Part shown: positions 1 to 4,721 of the stretch, piece by piece | Layout: every line of letters starts with the position of its first letter | How positions within the stretch are numbered: position 1 is the stretch's first letter | NCBI GenBank assembly: GCA_031264885.1 | Contig: JAISDM010000195.1 | Coordinates: 1 to 10,233 of the forward strand | Source: Peptococcaceae bacterium | GTDB lineage: Bacteria > Bacillota > Peptococcia > DRI-13 > UBA5745 | DNA: 10,233 bases | Reading direction: 5' to 3' | The notes under the pieces: generated by a model | What the model was told of the DNA's origin: nothing | The model's database searches: none | Seen by the model: the letters and a program-made list of their open reading frames with translations, nothing else | Program-made: the position numbers and the translations under genes

Positions 1-185
1 CGCTTCAGACCTTTGTATTTCTTTGCTCCAAAGTTTTTCACAAATCGGTCCGCAGTGTAAAAGAAGGATCGGGTCGCGAAAATATTCCTGGTTTGCATTT
101 GCAGTTCCACAATGAAATCCCCCGCGTCAAACATCACGAATATATCTTTGATGGTTTCTCCATAACCAATACTCCTATCATTTTC
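1..185 (-). CDS. Partial frame running off the left edge; Rpn-like PD-(D/E)XK nuclease/transposase fragment (tentative)
   Basis: An open minus-strand frame runs from a TGA at 186-188 to the window edge. Its translation contains IKDIFVMFDAGDFIVELQMQ, then RSFFYTADRF and KKYKGLK. The strand-E-x-Q pattern, followed after about ten residues by an arginine and an aromatic-rich helix, and then a Y-x-x-L-K stretch, resembles the nuclease core of the Rpn (recombination-promoting nuclease, PDDEXK_2) family, in which acidic residues and the E-x-Q lie at the metal site. Family members normally have about 60-80 residues before this point, and these are absent, so it is either a 5'-truncated remnant or a short gene starting at GTG 135-137 or ATG 132-134. 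The only good ribosome site (AGGAGT, 171-176) serves ATG 161-163 in another frame, which ends after nine codons and overlaps ATG 132-134 as TGATG. The family call is made by eye on a short piece. Confidence 0.42.
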
Positions 186-210
186 TCAGCTGGTTCGACG
201 TCATGAATCC

Positions 211-822
211 TTATGCCTCATCGTCGGGAATATACGGAATCAATCCTTTGCGGAAGGCTTCTTCCTGAATCCCGCGCGGCATGTCGCGAACGTCTGCCAC
301 AAACCCGTTTATATCCAAATACCAAATCATAGAATTGTTGTCGATGTTGCTTTTCAATAAAAATTCCGTATTGACGTATGATAATTTCAACAGCCTATTG
401 ATCTCCGCCGCCTTGCTGCCCGCCGTGTTCTTCGACAATCCGAACCATCCTGCGATATCGGACGCCGGCATATAGAAAGGCTGCGATCTGTCAAAGATAA
501 AATTGTTTGAACCAATGGCGTAGACGATCCCACAAGCCCATGTCCGCGCTTTGCCCGCGGCAAGCGGCGACGGGCGTTTGCGGCACAGTTTGGCCAGCGC
601 CCGCAGACATATCTCTTTGAATTCGTCATTCAACTGATCATCACAAAAACTTTCTATGATTTCCGCGATCTCCGCGTACCGCGCGGACATTGCTTTAGGC
701 ACATTCTCGGACGGCTGCGGCTTCGGTCTCCTCACGGGCGGTTTTGCCGGTACGGGCGTCTCGCCTATACGCTCAATGATTCCTGTTGTTTCTTTCGCTT
801 TATTATAGTCGGAAAGATTCAT
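211..822 (-). CDS. DUF6398 domain protein with HTH-like segment
   Basis: The protein has 203 residues when started at ATG 820-822. This start has AGGAGT eight bases upstream (831-836); a TTG start three codons earlier would overlap that site. Residues 20-45 form a basic, proline-rich linker. Residues about 47-150 match the DUF6398 family as I know it: a helix ending IESFCDDQLNDEF, the block CRKRPSPLAAGKARTWACGI, then YAIGSNNFIFDRSQ. The segment at about 118-141 (MPASDIAGWFGLSKNTAGSK) reads like a helix-turn-helix in which a recognition helix follows a short turn, so DNA binding is plausible but unproven. No molecular function is established for the family to my knowledge. It follows the small minus-strand ORF by about 50 bases and may be cotranscribed with it. 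Its first 15 bases, ribosome site and some upstream DNA lie in a 36-bp repeat found again at 3525-3560. Confidence 0.82.
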   Translation of the reverse strand: MNLSDYNKAKETTGIIERIGETPVPAKPPVRRPKPQPSENVPKAMSARYAEIAEIIESFCDDQLNDEFKEICLRALAKLCRKRPSPLAAGKARTWACGIVYAIGSNNFIFDRSQPFYMPASDIAGWFGLSKNTAGSKAAEINRLLKLSYVNTEFLLKSNIDNNSMIWYLDINGFVADVRDMPRGIQEEAFRKGLIPYIPDDEA

Positions 823-844
823 CGCCGACAACTCCTATCTGATT
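809..844 (-). repeat. Dispersed repeat A, copy 1 (ribosome site and start of the DUF6398 gene)
   Basis: This 36-bp segment contains AGGAGT (831-836), the ATG at 820-822 and codons 1-5 of the DUF6398 gene. It recurs at 3525-3560 with four mismatches. Similarity ends sharply on both sides. Confidence 0.65.
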
Positions 845-870
845 TTGATTTCTTCGTTCTTTCGCTTCAA

Positions 871-1092
871 TCAGCGGGTTCCTTTCATCAATTCCTTAAT
901 CTGTTCTTCCAATTCCTCCTTCGTATAATTTACTTCGCTTAACATGCCGTAAATCTTTTTTATCCAGGAAGGATCGCTGTCCTTCATTTCGCCGCCCAGG
1001 AACAGTCGCTGCCACGGTTCCAAATCATCACTCACTGTCTTAGTATACTCGAAAAAACAAGAAACCGTCGATAATCCGGGGAACACCAACAT
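871..1092 (-). CDS. Small hypothetical protein, possibly the 3' remnant of a larger gene
   Basis: The product has 73 residues from ATG 1090-1092. GTG 1084-1086 is an alternative start, with GGAG six bases upstream. I do not recognise the family. The C-terminal half is helical and charged (SWIKKIYGMLSEVNYTKEEL, then EEQIKELMKG). The N-terminal part (LVFPGLSTVSCFFEY) is less protein-like in composition. There is no normal leader: the promoter-like repeat at 1097-1137 puts a predicted transcript start at about 1096, almost on the start codon. This suggests that the frame was joined to the promoter by deletion and is what remains of a longer gene. The frame is on the same strand as the DUF6398 gene and lies just upstream of it. 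It could also be a real small accessory protein. Confidence 0.4.
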   Translation of the reverse strand: MLVFPGLSTVSCFFEYTKTVSDDLEPWQRLFLGGEMKDSDPSWIKKIYGMLSEVNYTKEELEEQIKELMKGTR

Positions 1093-1096
1093 CTCC

Positions 1097-1137
1097 AAAA
1101 AAATAATAGCATAGAATCCTCCAAAAATAAATATCCG
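1097..1137 (-). repeat. Dispersed repeat B, copy 1 (promoter-bearing)
   Basis: This 41-bp segment matches 4550-4590 at 39 of 41 positions in the same orientation. Read on the minus strand it carries an extended -10 element, TATGC followed by TATTAT (1113-1103), a weak TTTATT at -35 spacing 17 bases further upstream, and a run of seven T. It therefore probably fires leftward into the small ORF. Homology stops abruptly at both ends. Confidence 0.75.
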
Positions 1138-1149
1138 AATTTGATTTTG

Positions 1150-1165
1150 AGTGACTTAAATCACA
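1150..1165. promoter_or_regulatory. Crp/Fnr-like palindrome upstream of the APH kinase gene
   Basis: The site reads AGTGA, six bases, TCACA. This agrees with the Crp-type consensus TGTGA-N6-TCACA at nine of ten positions, and the six-base centre CTTAAA is itself nearly symmetric. It abuts the -35 hexamer at 1166, with its centre about 43-44 bases before the predicted start of transcription. That is close to the class II activator position used by Crp/Fnr-family regulators. The regulator is not in the window. Confidence 0.35.
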
Positions 1166-1194
1166 TTGATAGGACGAGATTTTGGGTGTAGAAT
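1166..1194 (+). promoter_or_regulatory. Sigma-A-like promoter of the APH kinase gene
   Basis: TTGATA (1166-1171), a 17-base spacer and TAGAAT (1189-1194, directly preceded by TG) each match five of six consensus positions. The predicted transcript start is near 1201, giving a leader of about 44 bases before the ATG at 1245. Confidence 0.65.
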
Positions 1195-1244
1195 CGAGAT
1201 GTTGGCTGAGAAACCATGACAGCTAATAACCGTTTGGAGGCTAT

Positions 1245-2147
1245 ATGAAGAACCGTCAAATGTTAGATTCGCTAAATGCCGAGTACCCGATTAGATTCGA
1301 TGGCATTGAACCTTTGCGCGATGAGGGCGGCAGCGCAAGCTTTATCCTGCGCTGTGGCAAGACGCGATATTTCGTTAAACGCGGCAAATCAGGCTATTCT
1401 GATACTTTCGCGAGTTCAGCGGATGTTGTACACTACCTGAACAAACGAGAATTCCCAACACCGCGGATAATACTGACCAAAAGCGAAGCTTCAAGCTGCA
1501 GTGCTAATGACGATATGTATATAGTCTTTGATTACATTTCAGGAACTGACGTTGATAATACCGACTGCCCAGAGCAAATTGGCGAATTGCTTGGGCGCTT
1601 ACACTCGGTAGGCAAAGAATACCCCGGCAAACTGCTTAAACGCGGACGTGAATATTTCGTTGAGAGGTATATACGTTTTATTGAAAAAACAGATGTCTCC
1701 GAACGCACTATCTCGGCATTATCCGATTATGGCGCAGCACTGTGGGAGCGTGTGGAAAAACTTCCTTTGGGATTTTCACATGGCGACTGCCACGCAGACA
1801 ATTTGCTTTGCAGAGATGGAGAACTTATCCTGCTTGACTTCGATTCCGCAGCTATTGCATTTCACAGTTTCGATGTAGCGATAATGTGTGACGCTACCAA
1901 TTATTTCCTGTTTGACCCTGATAAAGCAGCGCGTTCCCATGAACTACTGTTGCGTTTTGCAGACGGTTATGTAAAACACTCAGAACTGTCACAAACTGAG
2001 ATTGACGCATTCTTTGACCTAATTGCCCTGCGGCATTTTCAGCTTCAACCGATTGTGTACGAAAATACAGGCGCCCCTGTAAATCCAGGCTATATAGACA
2101 GTCAACTTGATTGGTTAATTAAGTTAAGAAAGTATTCAGGATGGTAA
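1245..2147 (+). CDS. APH-family phosphotransferase (aminoglycoside/choline-kinase-like)
   Basis: A complete 300-residue protein kinase-fold small-molecule kinase. It has an N-lobe with a lysine in RYFVKRG (45), a hinge-like region MYIVFDYISG (91-100), the catalytic Brenner motif HGDCHADN (179-186, catalytic Asp181) and the metal-binding LLDFDSA (196-202, DFD in place of the kinase DFG). This arrangement is typical of the APH/ChoK/homoserine-kinase superfamily (PF01636), which transfers the ATP gamma-phosphate to a small hydroxyl substrate in the cytoplasm. The substrate cannot be read from the sequence, so neither drug resistance nor choline phosphorylation should be assumed. The start has GGAGG at 1236-1240, only four bases from the ATG. 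It has its own promoter at 1166-1194 and converges with the HAD-kinase gene across a 57-base gap in which I see no strong terminator. Confidence 0.88.
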   Translation: MKNRQMLDSLNAEYPIRFDGIEPLRDEGGSASFILRCGKTRYFVKRGKSGYSDTFASSADVVHYLNKREFPTPRIILTKSEASSCSANDDMYIVFDYISGTDVDNTDCPEQIGELLGRLHSVGKEYPGKLLKRGREYFVERYIRFIEKTDVSERTISALSDYGAALWERVEKLPLGFSHGDCHADNLLCRDGELILLDFDSAAIAFHSFDVAIMCDATNYFLFDPDKAARSHELLLRFADGYVKHSELSQTEIDAFFDLIALRHFQLQPIVYENTGAPVNPGYIDSQLDWLIKLRKYSGW

Positions 2148-2204
2148 ATTAGTATCGTAGGAGAATCAGGTTGATTACCGGAAAGATATGATGAAACAAT
2201 GATG

Positions 2205-3443
2205 TTATCGAATGACTGGTTTCAGAAAATCGTTGTTATCAATAACAAGCTGACTGTTCTCTTTGGGATTATACTCATTTAGATATAACTTTTGCGCGGG
2301 AATATAACGGTCAATATATCTTTGTAAAAAGGCATCGCCGTATTTGGGGACGTCCCTCTCCCGCGCCCTATTCAGCACTTCGTCAAAAGTTATATCCAAG
2401 AATATTCTGTAATCAAAAAGCTCGTTAAGCGGGGATCGAAAAAGCATTACGCCCTCAACGATTATCACCGTATCGTCTGTCACATCGAATACCTTTTGGT
2501 TTGTATACGCGTCGGTATCCAGATCCAGTAAATCGACTGTCATCTTCTGTGGATTTTGCTTCAAATCACGTATGACGGTAAACATTTTTGATGTATTAAA
2601 AGCGTACTTTATATAAGCCTCCGGAGAACTGTCCGCCGAACGAACAGCGCGTGTATTATGAAAGTCGTCCGCGCTTATAAATATCGTGTGAATCCCTCTG
2701 TGCGTCAGGTATGTAACCAACTCCGACGCTAAAGTGGTTTTCCCCGATGTATCCACTCCGTTTATACCAATAACCGCAGGCTTCCGCAGCGCATAAACAT
2801 CACATTCTATACGTGAATAAATCAAAAATTTGTATATCGCGGTTTGAAGCTGCATTGCGTTATCAACGAGCATGTCGGCGTCAGAGATATCATCTGCGCC
2901 ATATCCATACCTCACACCGATAAAAGGGATACCGTTTTCTCTCGCGGCAATCAGGTCGTTCACACTGTCGCCAACCATAAAGCACGGATCAGACGCGGCA
3001 CTCATATCCGCAAGCATGATTTTCATCACTTGAGCTTTTGTTAAGCCTTCAACCCGATGATATACAGCCTTGAAATATCTGGCGACGCCACAATGATCAA
3101 GCGCCGCTTCGATGTATTCTTTACTGCCCATGCCGCAGATCGCCATTTCTATATCATCACGCGCAAGAGTGATAAGCATATCATAAACACCGTCAAACAG
3201 ACGGCCATGCGCCTTTACAGCCGCTATCTCGCGCTGACTGAGTTCTTTTCCAAATTTCGCGCGCTGATCTGCTGTCATATCAGGCGCGTTTTTCCGCAAA
3301 AATGAATCCGCCGTCGTATAGAGCAGAAAGTTTTCGTCCTCTTTTGTGAGCGGAATATGGTACTTGCCGCACATTTCCCTAAATATCGGCAAGCATGTTT
3401 CATGTGTGCGGTATAGCGTGCCGTCCAAATCAAAGATTACGAT
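2205..3443 (-). CDS. Fusion: HAD-family phosphatase plus uridine-kinase-like P-loop kinase; non-canonical start
   Basis: The frame encodes about 412 residues if started at ATC 3441-3443. Residues 1-205 are a HAD hydrolase. Motif I is DLDGTLY (5-11, nucleophile Asp5, Asp7). The motif II serine is in CGMGSK (103-108), the motif III lysine in EGLTK (132-136), and motif IV is GDSVND (158-163). A cap region lies between motifs I and II, as in phosphoglycolate phosphatase-like enzymes. Residues about 222-412 are a P-loop kinase of the uridine kinase/phosphoribulokinase type, with Walker A GVDTSGKT (229-236), an acidic SADDFH (258-263), VIIVEGVMLF (327-336), a lid-like RARERD and a C-terminal YNPKENSQLVIDN. 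The pair suggests a bifunctional nucleoside or sugar phosphatase-kinase; substrates are unknown. No ATG or GTG precedes motif I after the in-frame TAA at 3474-3476. The first TTG (3426-3428) would delete catalytic Asp5. ATC 3441-3443 lies eight bases from a GGGGG; ATT 3447-3449 and CTG 3456-3458 are other options. Confidence 0.82.
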   Translation of the reverse strand: MVIFDLDGTLYRTHETCLPIFREMCGKYHIPLTKEDENFLLYTTADSFLRKNAPDMTADQRAKFGKELSQREIAAVKAHGRLFDGVYDMLITLARDDIEMAICGMGSKEYIEAALDHCGVARYFKAVYHRVEGLTKAQVMKIMLADMSAASDPCFMVGDSVNDLIAARENGIPFIGVRYGYGADDISDADMLVDNAMQLQTAIYKFLIYSRIECDVYALRKPAVIGINGVDTSGKTTLASELVTYLTHRGIHTIFISADDFHNTRAVRSADSSPEAYIKYAFNTSKMFTVIRDLKQNPQKMTVDLLDLDTDAYTNQKVFDVTDDTVIIVEGVMLFRSPLNELFDYRIFLDITFDEVLNRARERDVPKYGDAFLQRYIDRYIPAQKLYLNEYNPKENSQLVIDNNDFLKPVIR

Positions 3444-3457
3444 GATAATCGCCCCCA

Positions 3458-3478
3458 GATAATTCTCGTTGAATTATC
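3458..3478. promoter_or_regulatory. Perfect 8-5-8 inverted repeat upstream of the HAD-kinase gene
   Basis: GATAATTC and GAATTATC flank five bases (3466-3470), with no mismatch in the arms. On the minus strand it lies immediately before the GGGGG that would serve as ribosome site, and it contains a GATAAT that could itself be a -10 element. It could be a repressor operator or, in RNA, a hairpin next to the ribosome site. Confidence 0.5.
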
Positions 3479-3524
3479 CCTTTTATTCACTCTTATGAAC
3501 CGCCGAGACATTGGGTCGCGTTAC

Positions 3525-3560
3525 TCGGAAAGATTCAAAGCCGACAGCTCCGATCTGATT
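3525..3560 (-). repeat. Dispersed repeat A, copy 2 (remnant of a gene start)
   Basis: This matches 809-844 at 32 of 36 positions in the same orientation. Copy 1 holds the ribosome site and first codons of the DUF6398 gene. Here the ATG has become TTG, the AGGAG has become CGGAG, and no matching reading frame follows, so it looks like a decayed gene start. A six-base inverted repeat GATCTG/CAGATC (3552-3567) overlaps its end and lies just after the esterase stop codon. Confidence 0.65.
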
Positions 3561-3572
3561 ACAGATCCGAAT

Positions 3573-4514
3573 TCACCCCAGTTTTTCCCGCAGCCAGGCA
3601 AACACCCGCTCTAAATTTTGATCGGAGCGGAACCGCGGGTCGCCGTGGGCATAGTCCGGAAACTCGTCGAAGGTCACCCGGCCCGGCGGGCACACTTGGT
3701 TGATGCGTTTGGCCAGACGGCGGGAACACTCCACTGTTACAATCTGATCCGCCGCGCCATGCTGCAAAAGAACCGGCGGCAGATCCTTCGTAATCCACGC
3801 TTCCGGTGAGGCAAACCGGGCAAGTCCCGGATAATCGGCGCATTTTACCCCCAAAAATATGTCCTCGAAAATCATCCGGGGAACCTCTCTGCCGTTGGGC
3901 AGCGTCATCGTCGGCGAACCTTCCGCGTTGAATTTGGCCTCCATAAACAAATCGCCGCAGCCGAACCAGTCCACAACCGCTTGTACCCGCCCGTCCACAC
4001 CGGCGAAGCCCAGCGATTCGTCGTACATAGCGGGGGCGTCCGCTGTGGCGGCGGCCATGATCGCGTGCCAGCCTCCCGCGGAGTCGCCCGCGGCGGCAAA
4101 CCGTCCGGGATCCAGCTTGTACTCAGAGGCGTGTACCCGCAGGAAACGTATCGCGGCTTTGAAATCGTGCAGCGGGAACGGGAACCGCCCCTCCGGCGAC
4201 CAGCCCCCTCCGGGCTGCATCGCGCAAAGCCGCTGCTCCACCGAAACAACGGCGAACCCATAGGCCACCCCCTCCACAAAGCCGGAAACCTGGTCGTCGT
4301 CTTTCGCGCCGCCGACAAACGCGCCGCCGTGGACGCAAATCAGCGTGGGAAACGGACCGTCTCCGGTTTCCGGCAGATATATGTCCAGCTTACGCGCCGG
4401 ATGGGGATTCTGTGGGGTGTAATCAATGTCCAGCCATTTGCGCTTGACCGCCGACGCGTCCATCATGGGCATATCCACAGGCGTGCGCGGAGGGATCGTT
4501 TGAATGAGTTTCAT
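3573..4514 (-). CDS. Alpha/beta-hydrolase esterase (hormone-sensitive-lipase / BD-FAE-like)
   Basis: The protein has 313 residues from ATG 4512-4514, which has GAAAGGGG (4523-4530) eight bases upstream. An in-frame extension back to 4667 is possible, but it crosses the promoter-like repeat and has an unnatural composition. The enzyme shows an oxyanion-hole motif HGGAFVGG (62-69), a nucleophile elbow GDSAGG (143-148, Ser145), a likely acid Asp256 in HGAADQIV, and a likely catalytic histidine His290 in YAHGDPRF. This is the order found in the alpha/beta-hydrolase-3 / esterase-lipase family, which hydrolyses short acyl or aryl esters, including plant-derived acetyl or feruloyl esters in gut bacteria. 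No signal peptide is visible, so it is probably cytoplasmic. It is much more GC-rich than its left neighbours. It is flanked by repeats B (upstream) and A (downstream), suggesting that it was inserted as cargo. Confidence 0.88.
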   Translation of the reverse strand: MKLIQTIPPRTPVDMPMMDASAVKRKWLDIDYTPQNPHPARKLDIYLPETGDGPFPTLICVHGGAFVGGAKDDDQVSGFVEGVAYGFAVVSVEQRLCAMQPGGGWSPEGRFPFPLHDFKAAIRFLRVHASEYKLDPGRFAAAGDSAGGWHAIMAAATADAPAMYDESLGFAGVDGRVQAVVDWFGCGDLFMEAKFNAEGSPTMTLPNGREVPRMIFEDIFLGVKCADYPGLARFASPEAWITKDLPPVLLQHGAADQIVTVECSRRLAKRINQVCPPGRVTFDEFPDYAHGDPRFRSDQNLERVFAWLREKLG

Positions 4515-4549
4515 ATGTGACGCCCCTTTCGTGATAATGTACTTTTCGT

Positions 4550-4590
4550 AAAAAAATAATAGCATAGAATCATTCAAAAATAAATATCCG
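4550..4590 (-). repeat. Dispersed repeat B, copy 2 (promoter of the esterase gene)
   Basis: This matches 1097-1137 at 39 of 41 positions. On the minus strand it provides the extended -10 TATGC-TATTAT (hexamer 4561-4556). The predicted transcript start is near 4549, which gives a normal leader of about 35 bases to the esterase ATG with its GAAAGGGG ribosome site. This is the copy in which the element makes sense as a promoter. Confidence 0.75.
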
Positions 4591-4621
4591 GAATCGCGGA
4601 TTTCAATTCCGTGGAAATTTC
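4589..4621. promoter_or_regulatory. Symmetric elements between the divergent esterase and Shango promoters
   Basis: CGGAAT (4589-4594) and ATTCCG (4606-4611) form a perfect inverted repeat with an 11-base gap. It is followed by the palindrome GAAATTTC (4614-4621), which ends three bases before the -35 hexamer of the rightward promoter. These are possible operators; no regulator gene is adjacent. Confidence 0.3.
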
Positions 4622-4623
4622 TA

Positions 4624-4651
4624 TTGCACTTCATGGGGGAAATGTTATTAT
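4624..4651 (+). promoter_or_regulatory. Promoter of the Shango-type operon
   Basis: TTGCAC (4624-4629) is followed by a 16-base spacer and TATTAT (4646-4651). The -10 hexamer is preceded by TGT, making an extended -10 element. The predicted transcript start is near 4658, leaving a leader of about 64 bases before the first gene. Confidence 0.6.
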
Positions 4652-4669
4652 GGAGTATAAGGCACACCC

Positions 4670-4697
4670 GCGGCCGGCAGCCGCAATTAGCGGTTTT
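4670..4697 (+). promoter_or_regulatory. Alternative small hairpins in the operon leader
   Basis: GCGGC (4670-4674) can pair with GCCGC (4680-4684). Part of the same arm, CCGC (4681-4684), can instead pair with GCGG (4690-4693), which is followed by TTTT. The two folds exclude each other, as in attenuators, but the stems are only four to six base pairs. Confidence 0.22.
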
Positions 4698-4721
4698 GAC
4701 GGGATATTTTGAGGAGATACT

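Noticed and set aside
3859..4520. Several frames opposite or overlapping the esterase gene
   Set aside because: The esterase has all catalytic motifs in one frame; the others are shadows in GC-rich sequence.
4515..4667. N-terminal extension of the esterase to the upstream ATG at 4667
   Set aside because: The extension would be translated from the promoter-bearing repeat and AT-rich intergenic DNA, while ATG 4512-4514 has a well-placed GAAAGGGG.
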